Positions 25,189 through 35,373 of a stretch of 64,000 bases of DNA are shown here, piece after piece; the first letter of the stretch is position 1; each line of letters opens with the position of its first letter. Position numbers and translations under genes: made by a program. Source of the DNA: Bradyrhizobium embrapense (GTDB lineage Bacteria > Pseudomonadota > Alphaproteobacteria > Rhizobiales > Xanthobacteraceae). Location of the stretch: NCBI RefSeq assembly GCF_001189235.2, contig NZ_LFIP02000015.1, positions 1 to 64,000 on the forward strand. Direction: 5' to 3'. Under the pieces are notes generated by a model. That model had not been told where the DNA came from. It did not search any database and saw nothing but the letters and a program-made list of their open reading frames with translations.

Positions 25189-25292
25189 CGTCATTCCGGG
25201 GCGTGCGAAGCACGAGCCCGGAATCCATCGGGCCGCGAACCTTGCTGATGAATGGATTCCGGGCTCTCGCTTCGCGAGCCCCGGAATGACGA
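25189..25292. repeat. Dispersed repeat family C, paired inverted copy
   Basis: CGTCATTCCGGGGCGTGCG faces GCCCCGGAATGACGAGG, with AGCCCGGAATCCAT and ATGGATTCCGGGCTC inner arms. Copies are at 53028-53060 (degenerate) and 61269-61371. It fills the 5' gap between the Tat-exported binding protein and the MFS gene. Confidence 0.85.
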
Positions 25293-25297
25293 GGAGC

Positions 25298-26854
25298 CTA
25301 CTCCATCACCGCGGCATGATCCGGCGGCGCCGACTGTGCGCGCAGCGTGGCCTTGGTCGAACCGATCATCAGCGCGAGCGGGATCGACACCAGGATGAAC
25401 AGCATCACCAGCTGATAGTCGTGCGAGAACGCGATGATCTGCGACTGCGCAGCCACCATCTTGTCGGCCATCGCGCGGCCGGCGTCGGTGTTGAGGTTGA
25501 TCATGCCCGATACATCGGGCATCTGCAGCGCGTGGTTGAACGGATTGATCTGCTCCGACAGCTTTGCGTAGATCCGCCGTCCGCCCTCGGTGAGCTGTGC
25601 GATCACGATCGAGATGCCGACCGAGCTCGCGACGTTGCGGAACAGGGTCAGCATCGAGGTGCCGTCGGTACGCAGCTGGCCCGGCAACGTCAGGAACGCC
25701 ACCGTCGACAGCGGCACGAAGACGAGGCCGAAGCCGAAACCCTGGATCACGCTGACGACGATGATCTCGCGCGCCTGAGTCATGTCGGTCCAGCCGGTCA
25801 TCTGGAACAGCGACGCCGCGGTCAGTGCCAGCCCGGAGACGATCAGCGTGCGCGCTTCGAAATAGCGCATCATGCGGCCGACCAGCATCATCGCGACGAA
25901 GGTGCCGGCGCCGCGGGTCGCCAGCAACAGGCCGGCAGTGATGATCGGATAGCCGACCACGTTCTGCAGATAGGGCGAGGACAGTGCCATGGTCGAATAC
26001 AGCACGAGACCCATCACGGTCATGAACACGACGCCGCCGAGGAAATTGCGGTCCTTGAAGATCGCGAACTGGATGAACGGCTTGTCGGTGGTCAACGAAT
26101 GGGCGAAGAAGAAGTAGGCGCCGACCGCCGCGACGATGAATTCGATCATGATCTCGTTGGATTCCAGCCAGCCGAGCTGCTCGCCGCGGTCGAGCGCGAG
26201 CTGTAGCGCGCCGATCGCGACCGCGAGCGCGCCGAAGCCGAACCAGTCGAAGCGGAGGCGGAGGTCCTGCTTGGTCTCGTCCATGAACACCGCAAGGCCG
26301 AGCACGGTGATGGCGCCGAACGGCAGGTTGACGAAGAACACCCAGTGCCAGGAATAGGTCTCGGTCAGCCAGGCGCCGAGCGAGGGACCCATGATCGGGC
26401 CCATCATCACGCCCATGCCCCAGATCGACATCGCCTTGGCGCGCTCGTGCAGCGCGTAGGAATCGAGCATCACCGCCTGCGACAGCGGCACCAGCGCCGC
26501 GCCGAACACGCCCTGCAACAGGCGGAACAGCACCATCTGGTTGATGTCCTGCGCGAGGCCGCAGAACACCGAGGCAATGGTGAAGCCGGCCGAGCAGATG
26601 ATGAAGATGCGCTTGCGGCCGAAGCGGTTGGCGATCCAGCCCACCGGCGCGGTCATGATCGCGGCCGCGACGATGTAGGAGGTCAGCACCCAGTTGATCT
26701 GGTCCTGCGAGGCCGACAGCGAGCCCTGCATGTAGGGCAGCGCGACGTTGGCGATCGTGGTGTCGAGCGCCTGCATGATCGTCGCGGTCATCGCGCAGAT
26801 CGTCACCATGTTCCGGCGCATGCCGGGCACGGCGGATGGTGACGGTGCATTCAT
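25298..26854 (-). CDS. DHA2-family MFS drug efflux transporter (EmrB/QacA type)
   Basis: Proton-driven multidrug exporter of 518 residues with 14 predicted membrane helices. The N-terminal part has MQALDTTIANVALPYMQGS (motif D1-like LDTTIANVALP) and WVLTSYIVAAAIMTAPVGW. The second gene start upstream in the frame (26950) is inside a repeat and is rejected. It is the third gene of a unit marR-emrA-emrB type, 195 bases after the membrane-fusion gene, with a family E repeat between them. The substrate is likely a hydrophobic toxin or phenolic. Confidence 0.93.
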   Translation of the reverse strand: MNAPSPSAVPGMRRNMVTICAMTATIMQALDTTIANVALPYMQGSLSASQDQINWVLTSYIVAAAIMTAPVGWIANRFGRKRIFIICSAGFTIASVFCGLAQDINQMVLFRLLQGVFGAALVPLSQAVMLDSYALHERAKAMSIWGMGVMMGPIMGPSLGAWLTETYSWHWVFFVNLPFGAITVLGLAVFMDETKQDLRLRFDWFGFGALAVAIGALQLALDRGEQLGWLESNEIMIEFIVAAVGAYFFFAHSLTTDKPFIQFAIFKDRNFLGGVVFMTVMGLVLYSTMALSSPYLQNVVGYPIITAGLLLATRGAGTFVAMMLVGRMMRYFEARTLIVSGLALTAASLFQMTGWTDMTQAREIIVVSVIQGFGFGLVFVPLSTVAFLTLPGQLRTDGTSMLTLFRNVASSVGISIVIAQLTEGGRRIYAKLSEQINPFNHALQMPDVSGMINLNTDAGRAMADKMVAAQSQIIAFSHDYQLVMLFILVSIPLALMIGSTKATLRAQSAPPDHAAVME

Positions 26855-26890
26855 TGGCGTTAGTCCGATTCGTCGATGCAGCAGGGAATC

Positions 26891-27021
26891 ACCTCTCCCC
26901 AGCGGGGAGAGGTCGCGCCGAAGGCGCGGGTGAGGGGGCGCAGGTCCCACGAGAGAGCCAAACCCCTCACCCGGATTGCATCTGGCGATGCAACCCGACC
27001 CCTCCCACAGCGGGAGAGGTG
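26891..27021. repeat. Dispersed repeat family E, paired inverted copy
   Basis: ACCTCTCCCCAGCGGGGAGAGG faces CCTCCCACAGCGGGAGAGGT, around a GAAGGCGCGGGTGAGGG and CCCTCACCCGGATTG stuffer. It is inserted between the emrA-type and emrB-type genes. Confidence 0.8.
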
Positions 27022-27049
27022 ACGCGCGGGGCTTCGATCTTGCTTCATC

Positions 27050-28225
27050 TTACTCCTGGTGGTCCGGGTGCGCGGAGGCTGAGCGCAGCCCGAGCAGGCC
27101 GGCCAGCGTGCGGCGGTGGTTGGTGTCGATCGTCGCGTAGACGCTCATGCCGGCCTTCAGCTTCTTCACGAACGGATCGTTCTCGTCGAAGTAGATCCGC
27201 ACCGGCACGCGCTGCACCACCTTGACGAAATTGCCGGTGGCGTTCTGCGGCGGCAGGATCGCGAACTGTGCGCCGGTGCCCGGCGACAGCGAGCCGACCT
27301 TGCCCTTGAACTGGTGGTTGGGGAACGCGTCGACGTCGAGCTCGACCGGCTGGCCGACCGCGACATAGGTGAAGTCGCTTTCCTTCGGATTGGCGTCGAC
27401 CCAGGGATGGTCGACATCGATCACCGAGAACACCGGCGCGCCCGCGGTGACGAAACGGCCGAGCTGAATCTGGTCGACCTGGGTTGCCACGCCGTCCATC
27501 GGCGCGCGCAGCACGGTGTGATCGAGATTGCGCTGGGCGTCGTCGAGCTTGGCCTTGGCCTGGGCGTAGGGCGGGAACCGCTCGATCGGCAGATCGATAT
27601 CGCCGAGCAGCTGGGTCTTGTCCTTCGATATCTGCTGCTTGATGTATTGCGCCAGGCTCTCGGCGGTCACTTGCGCGTTGGCCGCATTGTCGAGGTCGAG
27701 CTGCGAGCCGAAGTTCTGCTTGGCGAGCGTCGATTTGCGCTCGACGTCGCGCTTCTTCAACTCGATGCTCTGCTGGGCGAAGTCCAGCATCCTGGTGTTG
27801 ATCTTGATGTTGTCGACCAGGGTGTCATAGGTGGTCCTGGTCTGGTCGAGTGCCGCCTTGGCCTGGTCCACCGCGAGGCGGAACGGAACAGGGTCGATTT
27901 CGAACAGCTCGTCGCCCTTCTTGACGTGCTGGCCTTCCTTCACAACGATCTTGTCGATCTTGCCGGAGATTTCCGGCGTGATCAGCACCTTCTGCGCGCC
28001 GACATAGGCATCGTCGGTGCCGACATAGCGGCCGCCATTGAGATAGAACACGCCGCCGACGATGACCGCCACGATCGGCAGCACGACGAGCAGCAGCACC
28101 CGGCGATAGCGCCGCAGGCCCGCCATCAGGCGGCGGCGCGGCGCGCGGCTGGCCTTGCCTGCCGGCACGGGCTCGCCCGGATTGCTCTTCTGCTCTGGCG
28201 CCAGCTTGAGGACGGGTTCAGCCAT
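27050..28225 (-). CDS. HlyD-family membrane fusion protein (EmrA type)
   Basis: Periplasmic adaptor of the tripartite efflux system, 391 residues. One membrane helix (VLLLVVLPIVAVIVGGVFYL) near residue 43-62, then GTDDAYVGAQKVLITPEISG, and a long coiled coil of about 120 residues, which starts near AKAALDQTRTTYDTLVDN. The C-terminal beta-barrel reads VGSLSPGTGAQFAILPP. The ATG at 28225 follows AAAGGAACAACGCT. The stop of the MarR-type gene overlaps its start by eight bases. It partners the MFS protein downstream. Confidence 0.93.
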   Translation of the reverse strand: MAEPVLKLAPEQKSNPGEPVPAGKASRAPRRRLMAGLRRYRRVLLLVVLPIVAVIVGGVFYLNGGRYVGTDDAYVGAQKVLITPEISGKIDKIVVKEGQHVKKGDELFEIDPVPFRLAVDQAKAALDQTRTTYDTLVDNIKINTRMLDFAQQSIELKKRDVERKSTLAKQNFGSQLDLDNAANAQVTAESLAQYIKQQISKDKTQLLGDIDLPIERFPPYAQAKAKLDDAQRNLDHTVLRAPMDGVATQVDQIQLGRFVTAGAPVFSVIDVDHPWVDANPKESDFTYVAVGQPVELDVDAFPNHQFKGKVGSLSPGTGAQFAILPPQNATGNFVKVVQRVPVRIYFDENDPFVKKLKAGMSVYATIDTNHRRTLAGLLGLRSASAHPDHQE

Positions 28226-28697
28226 AGCGTTGTTCCTTTCGGGAGGGCTCGCCGGCTGGGCTTTGGATGGCATTGCGAACGTTTTCCTTGATCGATTCCA
28301 GTTGGGTGAGCAGGCGATGCGCATCAGTGGGGCTGATGCCCTCGAGCGCGGTCGCGGTGAGTTCGGAGCGCAGGCCGGCCAGCTTGCCGAGCAGCGGGCG
28401 CGCGGCCTTCTTGAGATAGAGGCGGTTGACGCGGCGGTCGTTGTCGTCGCTGCGGCGCTCGATCCAGCCGTTGTCGCAGAGCTTGTCGATCAGCCGCGTC
28501 AGCGTGATCGGCTGCATCTCGAGCAGCTCGGCGAGCTCGGTCTGCTTCAGCCCCTCCTGGCGCTCCACCTTCGACAGCACCGCCCATTGCGCCCGGGTGA
28601 TGCCGTAGCGCGCGGCCTCCTTGTCGGCATAGACACGGATCAGCCGGAACAATTCGCCCAGCGTAAACATGAACTCCGTGTCCACGGAACCGCGCAT
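28218..28697 (-). CDS. MarR-family transcriptional regulator
   Basis: A winged-helix repressor of 159 residues from ATG 28697, which has GGAGGCAGCACCG at the right distance. The frame could also start at ATG 28712, but no ribosome site precedes it and that start lies inside the operator-like repeat. LKQTELAELLEMQPITLTRLIDKL is the recognition region, and DDNDRRVNRLYL is the wing. It is first in the efflux operon and probably represses it until a ligand binds. Read-through from the operator at 28711-28740 would give the whole operon. Confidence 0.92.
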   Translation of the reverse strand: MRGSVDTEFMFTLGELFRLIRVYADKEAARYGITRAQWAVLSKVERQEGLKQTELAELLEMQPITLTRLIDKLCDNGWIERRSDDNDRRVNRLYLKKAARPLLGKLAGLRSELTATALEGISPTDAHRLLTQLESIKENVRNAIQSPAGEPSRKEQRYG

Positions 28698-28710
28698 CGG
28701 TGCTGCCTCC

Positions 28711-28740
28711 ATAAGCTTGGCATATAATAAGCTTGCTTAT
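28711..28740. promoter_or_regulatory. MarR-type operator of the efflux operon
   Basis: ATAAGCTTG occurs twice as direct repeats at 28711 and 28727, and ATAAGC-TT-GCTTAT (28727-28740) is a perfect inverted repeat. It lies directly upstream of the MarR-type gene. The arrangement is typical of MarR autoregulation. Confidence 0.55.
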
Positions 28741-28866
28741 GATTCCCGCATGCCGGGTTAACGGGAGGCTGCCCCGCTCTGCGGACATGGCTGGAAGGCA
28801 GCGAGCGACCGGGCACGGCTGGCCCGGGCTATGGGAACCGACGCAAGAATGCTACATATCAGGGCA

Positions 28867-29352
28867 ATGAGCCTGGCCAAGCCGACATTCCCTGCACCCG
28901 ACCACGATCACGGCCGCTGCGCCGCAGACGCGATGGCGCATGCCGAGCAGGTCTGTGCGCGCCGCGGCCAGAAATTCACCCCGATCCGCCGTCAGGTACT
29001 GCAGGCGCTGCTGTCGAGCCATCGGCCGCTCGGCGCCTATGAGGTGATCGACGAGCTGGCCAAGACGATGCCGCGGCCGGCCCCGATTACCGTCTATCGC
29101 GCGCTCGACTTCCTGATGGAGAATGGCCTCGTTCACCGCATCGAGAGCCGCAACGCCTTCCTTGCCTGCGCGCATGATCATGACGAGACCTCGATGGTGG
29201 CGTTCCTGATCTGCGATCATTGCGGCTCGGTCGGCGAAATCCCCGCCGCGCCGGTCGCGCAAAGCCTGACCGCCGCGGCCCGGGCCTCCGGCTTCATCCC
29301 AAAGCTCTCCGTGGTCGAGATCGCCGGCACCTGCGCGCATTGCCAGAAATGA
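28867..29352 (+). CDS. Fur-family transcriptional regulator (Zur-like)
   Basis: Metal-dependent regulator of 161 residues from ATG 28867; the frame is also open upstream to 28831 and the true start is uncertain. RRGQKFTPIRRQVLQALLS and ITVYRALDFLMENGLVHRIES match the Fur winged helix. CDHC (116-119) and CAHC (156-159) form the structural zinc site, and HDHDETSM may bind the regulatory metal. The CxxC pair and sequence resemble Zur, which represses zinc uptake, more than Fur or Irr. Target genes are not in the window. Confidence 0.85.
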   Translation: MSLAKPTFPAPDHDHGRCAADAMAHAEQVCARRGQKFTPIRRQVLQALLSSHRPLGAYEVIDELAKTMPRPAPITVYRALDFLMENGLVHRIESRNAFLACAHDHDETSMVAFLICDHCGSVGEIPAAPVAQSLTAAARASGFIPKLSVVEIAGTCAHCQK

Positions 29353-29363
29353 TTTTCACCCCG

Positions 29364-29446
29364 GTCATTGCGAGGAGCGCAGCGACGAAGCAATCCATGC
29401 TTCGGCGGGTGGTGAAATGGATTGCTTCGCTCCGCTCGCAATGACG
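29364..29446. repeat. Dispersed repeat family B, paired inverted copy
   Basis: TCATTGCGAGGAGCGC faces CGCTCGCAATGACG, with GCAATCCATGCTTCG and ATGGATTGCTTCG inside. It follows the Fur-family gene. Confidence 0.85.
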
Positions 29447-29506
29447 ATCCAAGCGACACGCGAACACTAACAACAACAGGCCGACAAGCCGGCCCGCGAG
29501 GAAACA

Positions 29507-30463
29507 ATGTCGACCCAAGCGATCTCCGCCAGTGTCACGAGGCCCGTCAGCGTCGGCCATGGGTTGCCGCCGGGCGCCATCGCATTGATGCTGATGCTGT
29601 GCGTGAGCTGGGGCTTCAACCAGCTCGCGGTCAAGCTCGCGCTGCCCGACGTGCCGCCGATGCTGCAGGCGTTGATCCGCTCCTCGGGCGCGCTGCCGGT
29701 CATGCTGATCGTCGGCTGGCTGCGCGGCGTCAGGTTCTTCGAGCGCGACGGCACGCTGCTGCCGGGCGTGATCGCCGGGCTGATGTTCGGCTGCGAGTTC
29801 GTGCTGATCTTCACCGGGCTCACCTTCACTTCGGCGTCGCGCGCCTCGGTGTTCCTCTACACTGCGCCGTTCTTCGTCGCGCTCGGCTCGCACCAGTTTC
29901 TCGGCGAGCGTCTGTCGACCGTGCAGTGGAGCGGCCTGGCGCTGAGCTTTGCCGGCGTTGCGCTCGCGATCGGCGTGCCGCAGCCGAATGTCGACGCCAA
30001 GGTACTGCTCGGCGATCTCATGGTGGTCGGCGGCGGCGCGCTGTGGGCGGCAACAACGCTGGTTGCCAAGGGCACGCAGCTGCGCAAGGCCGCGCCGGAA
30101 AAGGCGCTCGGCTACCAGGTCGCGATCTCGATCCCGATCCTCGGCCTCGCCGCCTGGATCGCGGGCGAGCGCATCGCGCACGTGCCGGGCGCGCTGTCGA
30201 TCTCGCTGCTCGCCTATCAGGCGGTCTGGGTGGTCGGCTGCACGTTTGTCATCTGGTTTGCGATGGTGAAGACCTATTCGGCGAGCAAGCTGTCGGCCTT
30301 CACCTTCGTCACGCCGCTGTTCGGCGTGGTCGCGGCCTATTTCATCATGCACGACACGCTGACGCCGGTGTTCGGCGTCGCCGCGCTGCTGGTGATCGCA
30401 GGGCTTTATCTGGTCAACAAGCCCGACCCGAAGGTGACGCCGGATCCCAACGTGCCGGCGTGA
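29507..30463 (+). CDS. EamA/DMT-family transporter
   Basis: A 318-residue drug/metabolite transporter with ten hydrophobic segments and two EamA repeats. The first repeat begins PGAIALMLMLCVSWGFNQLA, and ALIRSSGALPVMLIVGWLRG has the usual arginine. The second starts near VGGGALWAATTLV. GCGAGGAAACA is the ribosome site. It probably exports an amino acid or similar metabolite. It ends 21 bases from the sulfurtransferase stop, in the opposite orientation. Confidence 0.88.
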   Translation: MSTQAISASVTRPVSVGHGLPPGAIALMLMLCVSWGFNQLAVKLALPDVPPMLQALIRSSGALPVMLIVGWLRGVRFFERDGTLLPGVIAGLMFGCEFVLIFTGLTFTSASRASVFLYTAPFFVALGSHQFLGERLSTVQWSGLALSFAGVALAIGVPQPNVDAKVLLGDLMVVGGGALWAATTLVAKGTQLRKAAPEKALGYQVAISIPILGLAAWIAGERIAHVPGALSISLLAYQAVWVVGCTFVIWFAMVKTYSASKLSAFTFVTPLFGVVAAYFIMHDTLTPVFGVAALLVIAGLYLVNKPDPKVTPDPNVPA

Positions 30464-30484
30464 GACCTCGGCGCCGCAGCCTTC

Positions 30485-31360
30485 CTAACCCCTCTCGATC
30501 GGCAACGTCTCATCCTTCGCCCATTCGCCCATCGAGCCGTCATAGAGCGTGAGATTGTCGTAGCCGAGCCGATGCAGCTGGAACAGGTCGATGGTCGCGG
30601 AAATGCCGCCGCCACAATAGGCCACGACGCGCTTGTCCCTGGTGATGCCTTGCGCGGCGAAGGTTGCTTCGGCCTCGGCCAGCGGCACGAACGTCTTGTC
30701 CTTGGGATCGATCAAACTTGCCGCCGGCACGCTGACGCTGCCGGGGATGCGGCCGGGCCGGCCGTAGCGGCTCGGCTCCAGTCCCTTGTAGAATTGGGGG
30801 CCGAGCGCATTGACGATCACGGTGTCGCGCTCCGTGGTGGCGGCGAGCACGTCGTGCTTGCCGACGAACATGCCGTCTTGCGGCCGCGCCGGGAACGTGG
30901 CCGGCGGATAGCCGCCGGCAAGCCCGGTCTCGATGTCGCGTCCCTCGGCGGTCCATTTGTCGATGCCGCCGTCGAGCACCGCAGCGCCCGCAAAGCCCAG
31001 CGAATGCAGCATCCACCAGAATCGCGTCGCCCACATCGCCGTCCCGATCGAGTAGAGCACCACGCGGCTGCTCGCCGAGATGCCGTGGCGGCCGAACGCG
31101 GCCTCGAGCTGGGCCGTCGGCGGCATCATGAAGCGCAGATCAGTGTGGGCGTCGGAGAACTCGGCCTGCAGATCGAGGAAATTGGCGCCCGGAATGTGGC
31201 CGGCCTCGAAGGTCTGGCGGCCCGAGACGACAATATAGGGTATGTTGCTCCCCGCAGGGGCCGGCTCCAGATAGGTCGTGCAGTCGAACAGGCGCAACTC
31301 GGGGCGGGTCAGGATCTCGGCAAGTTCCGCCGTGGTGATCAGCTCGCTATGGCCGGCCAT
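30485..31360 (-). CDS. sseA: Thiosulfate/3-mercaptopyruvate sulfurtransferase
   Basis: Moves sulfane sulfur to a thiol or cyanide acceptor. The 291-residue protein has two rhodanese domains. The first is inactive and contains SGRQTFEAGHIPGANFLDL. The second has the catalytic C249 in VAYCGGGISAT and the family's GRIPGSVSVPAASLID. The loop CGGGIS is closer to mercaptopyruvate sulfurtransferases (CGSGVT) than to thiosulfate ones. Start ATG 31360 is 260 bases from ispG in the opposite direction. Confidence 0.88.
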   Translation of the reverse strand: MAGHSELITTAELAEILTRPELRLFDCTTYLEPAPAGSNIPYIVVSGRQTFEAGHIPGANFLDLQAEFSDAHTDLRFMMPPTAQLEAAFGRHGISASSRVVLYSIGTAMWATRFWWMLHSLGFAGAAVLDGGIDKWTAEGRDIETGLAGGYPPATFPARPQDGMFVGKHDVLAATTERDTVIVNALGPQFYKGLEPSRYGRPGRIPGSVSVPAASLIDPKDKTFVPLAEAEATFAAQGITRDKRVVAYCGGGISATIDLFQLHRLGYDNLTLYDGSMGEWAKDETLPIERG

Positions 31361-31435
31361 GTGACGCCCTCCCGGTCTGTGTTTAACGGGATGCTAAGAT
31401 GCGCCAGATCACATGAAAAGCTGTCACTTTGCCCT

Positions 31436-31465
31436 TTGATTCACCCCAATTCGGCCCAATATAGC
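31436..31465 (+). promoter_or_regulatory. Possible promoter of ispG
   Basis: TTGATT is followed after 18 bases by TATAGC. It lies about 155 bases upstream of the ispG ATG, leaving a leader that includes the palindrome at 31583-31599. Confidence 0.35.
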
Positions 31466-31582
31466 TGACCATGCAGGACGCCGCTGCATGGCTTGCCTTT
31501 GGCCTCGATCGGCGTCATAAGCTGTTGAATTCACTCCGAAACATCACCGTTTGGCCCGCCGTGCGCGAGGCCCATCGCCCCC

Positions 31583-31599
31583 TTGGTGAATGTCACCAA
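31583..31599. promoter_or_regulatory. Perfect 7-bp inverted repeat in the ispG leader
   Basis: TTGGTGA and TCACCAA lie three bases apart, 20 bases upstream of the ispG ATG. They could be an operator or a hairpin that affects the ribosome site. Confidence 0.35.
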
Positions 31600-31619
31600 A
31601 ACCTGATATTCGAGACGCC

Positions 31620-32909
<1,290 letters not shown>

Positions 32910-32921
32910 AGCGCGGTCCTG

Positions 32922-33010
32922 TTGCCCGGATGGAGCGTCAGCGAAATCCGGGGCGGTGCTGCCATGCATGGGCTGGTCCCGGATTGCACTTCGCTTCATC
33001 CGGGCTACGA
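32922..33010. repeat. Dispersed repeat family A, paired inverted copy
   Basis: TTGCCCGGATGGAGCGTCAGCG faces CTTCGCTTCATCCGGGCTACG, separated by GGGGCGG and a stuffer. It follows the ispG stop. Confidence 0.8.
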
Positions 33011-33042
33011 TGGTCAAAACAACAACCATCGGGAGAACGCCC

Positions 33043-33936
33043 ATGAGCTCGTTGTCCGGCAAGCAGGGTCCGCGCTACCGCCACCTCGCCGACCAATCCG
33101 AGCCCTATGAGACCATCGGCGTCGAGAAGCTGACGCCGATCATCGGTGCGGAAATCTCCGGCGTCGATATCGGCAAGCTGGTTGGCGACGATGCGCGCTC
33201 AAACCGCCAGATGGACGAGATCCATCGCGCGCTCGCCGAAAACCTCGTCATCTTCTTCCGCGACCAGCACATCAGCCCCGACCAGCATCTCGCCTTCGGG
33301 CGCAAGTTCGGCGAGCTGCACGTGCACCCCGCTGCGCCCAACGAGGGCGATCCGGCGCTGATGAAGATCTATGCCGACAAGGATTCGCCGCGCGCCAATG
33401 GCGAGGGCTGGCACACCGACGTGTCCTGCGATCTCGAGCCGCCGATGGGCTCGATCCTCTATATCAAGCAGTGCCCGCCGCGCGGCGGCGACACGCTGTT
33501 CGCCAACATGTACGCCGCCTATGAGGCGCTGTCGGACCGCATGAAGGCCTATCTCGACGGGCTGACCGCGCTGCATGACGGTGAGCAGACTTATCGCGGC
33601 CTGTACGCCAATTACGGCGTCGCCGACAAGCAGAGCTATCCGCGCGCCGAGCATCCGGTGGTGCGCACCCATCCCGTGACCGGAAAGAAGGCGCTCTACG
33701 TCAACCGCGGCTTCACCCGCTTCATCGTCGGCATCCCGCGCGACGAGAGCGATGCCATGCTGGCCTATCTCTACCAGCACGCTGAGAACCCGCTGTTCCA
33801 GTGCCGCTTCCGCTGGACCGAGAACGCGATCGCATTCTGGGACAATCGCTGCGCCCAGCACCGTGCGATGTGGGACTATTGGCCGCACACCCGCTCCGGC
33901 ACCCGCGTCACCGTGAAGGGCGAGCGGCCGGTGTGA
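33043..33936 (+). CDS. TauD/TfdA-family Fe(II)/2-oxoglutarate dioxygenase
   Basis: Uses 2-oxoglutarate and oxygen to oxidise a small acid or sulfonate. The 297-residue protein has the iron site H124 and D126 in EGWHTDVSCD, and the distal H273 in AQHRAMWDYW, with the 2-oxoglutarate arginine at R284 or R288 in HTRSGTRVTV. The ATG 33043 follows GGGAGAACGCCC. It lies 44 bases before the Rieske dioxygenase gene. The substrate is unknown: taurine, 2,4-D, alpha-ketoglutarate-linked phenoxyacids or another acid are all possible by family. Confidence 0.92.
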   Translation: MSSLSGKQGPRYRHLADQSEPYETIGVEKLTPIIGAEISGVDIGKLVGDDARSNRQMDEIHRALAENLVIFFRDQHISPDQHLAFGRKFGELHVHPAAPNEGDPALMKIYADKDSPRANGEGWHTDVSCDLEPPMGSILYIKQCPPRGGDTLFANMYAAYEALSDRMKAYLDGLTALHDGEQTYRGLYANYGVADKQSYPRAEHPVVRTHPVTGKKALYVNRGFTRFIVGIPRDESDAMLAYLYQHAENPLFQCRFRWTENAIAFWDNRCAQHRAMWDYWPHTRSGTRVTVKGERPV

Positions 33937-33980
33937 GATATCCTACGAACTAAAACGAAAATAAAATCGGGAGAGCGTCC

Positions 33981-35321
33981 ATGCTTCGCGCCGAAGACAA
34001 CAGATTCCTCACCGAGTCCGGTGCAGGGACGGGGATGGGCGAATTGCTGCGCCGGTTCTGGATCCCGGTGTTGCTGTCGGAAGAGCTGCCGGAGCCCGAC
34101 AGCGACCCGAAGAAGATCGTTGTCATGGGCGAGGAGCTGCTCGCCTTCCGCGACTCGCGAGGCGTGGTCGGCATCATCGACCAATATTGCCCGCATCGCG
34201 GCGCCAATCTCTGGCTCGGCCGCAACGAGGAATGCGGCATCCGCTGCGTCTATCACGGCTGGAAGTTCGATACCGACGGCCGCTGCGTCGACATGCCGAC
34301 GTCCTACCCGGATCTCAACGCCAAGGACCTGATCCGCATCAAGTCCTACCCGGTGCGCGAATGGGGTGACATGATCTGGGCCTATATGGGTCCGGCCGAT
34401 CAGATGCCCGAATTGCCGGCGCTGGAGATGGCGCTGCTGCCGGCCTCGCACCGCTTCGTCACCAAGAAATGGCAGGACTGCAATTGGGTTCAGGCGGTGG
34501 AAGGTTCGATCGACACCGCGCATTTCACCTTCGCGCATCTCTCCTTCGAGAAGGAGGAGAACGAGATCCTCGACATCAAGAAGCATTTCGTCAATCCGCT
34601 GACGCGGGTCGCGACCGACCACATGCGCTGGATCGCCGAGGATCCGCGCCCGGTGATCAAGATCAATCCGCATGACGCCGGCCTCACGGTCGCCGGCGGA
34701 CGGCTCACCGGCAGCGACGACATCTACTGGCGCATCGCCCAGTTCCTGATGCCGTTCCACAGCTACGCGCCGAGCTCGATGCCGGGCGAGAACATGTTCG
34801 GCCAGACCTTCGTGCCGGTGACCGACACCAATTGCTGGATCTACACCTATGCGTGGAATCCCGACCGCCCGCTGACCGACGCCGAGCGGGAGGGGTACGT
34901 CAACGGCAACGGCGTGATGGCTGTGGTCGACGAGAACTACGTGCCGCTGCGCAACAAGGCCAACGACTATCTGATCGACCGCAAGCTGCAGCGAACCAGG
35001 AGCTACACCGGGATCAAGGGCGTCTCCGAGCAGGACGCCGCGGTGCAGGACAGCCAAGGCCCGATCGCCGACCGCACCCGCGAGCATCTCGGCCCGACCG
35101 ATCTCGGCATCATGCATTTCCGCAAGCTGGTGATGGAGGCGGCCCGAGCGCTGCAAAAGGGCGAGGCGCCGCCGCACGCCGCGCACCAGGATCGCTACAC
35201 CGTGCGATCCGGCGCCTGCGTCACCAGCAAGACCAAGGACCTCACCGCCGTGATGATCGAGCGGTTCGGCGATCCCGCAGGCTTCGTCGGCGGTCCCGGG
35301 CAGCACGCCGCGGCGGAGTAG
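33981..35321 (+). CDS. Rieske ring-hydroxylating dioxygenase/demethylase alpha subunit
   Basis: Oxygenase component of a Rieske non-haem iron system, 446 residues. The Rieske cluster is bound by C70, H72, C89 and H92 (CPHRGAN and CVYHGWKFD). The mononuclear iron site is D178, H181, H186 in GSIDTAHFTFAHLSFE. The sequence is near the phthalate 4,5-dioxygenase/VanA type (group without beta subunit). GGGAGAGCGTCC is its ribosome site. The required reductase is not found in the window, so it must come from elsewhere. Substrate unknown. Confidence 0.93.
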   Translation: MLRAEDNRFLTESGAGTGMGELLRRFWIPVLLSEELPEPDSDPKKIVVMGEELLAFRDSRGVVGIIDQYCPHRGANLWLGRNEECGIRCVYHGWKFDTDGRCVDMPTSYPDLNAKDLIRIKSYPVREWGDMIWAYMGPADQMPELPALEMALLPASHRFVTKKWQDCNWVQAVEGSIDTAHFTFAHLSFEKEENEILDIKKHFVNPLTRVATDHMRWIAEDPRPVIKINPHDAGLTVAGGRLTGSDDIYWRIAQFLMPFHSYAPSSMPGENMFGQTFVPVTDTNCWIYTYAWNPDRPLTDAEREGYVNGNGVMAVVDENYVPLRNKANDYLIDRKLQRTRSYTGIKGVSEQDAAVQDSQGPIADRTREHLGPTDLGIMHFRKLVMEAARALQKGEAPPHAAHQDRYTVRSGACVTSKTKDLTAVMIERFGDPAGFVGGPGQHAAAE

Positions 35322-35373
35322 CTATTGCTGTCGTCGCGGCCTTCGCCGGGGCGACGTGGGGAGATATCCGGGG

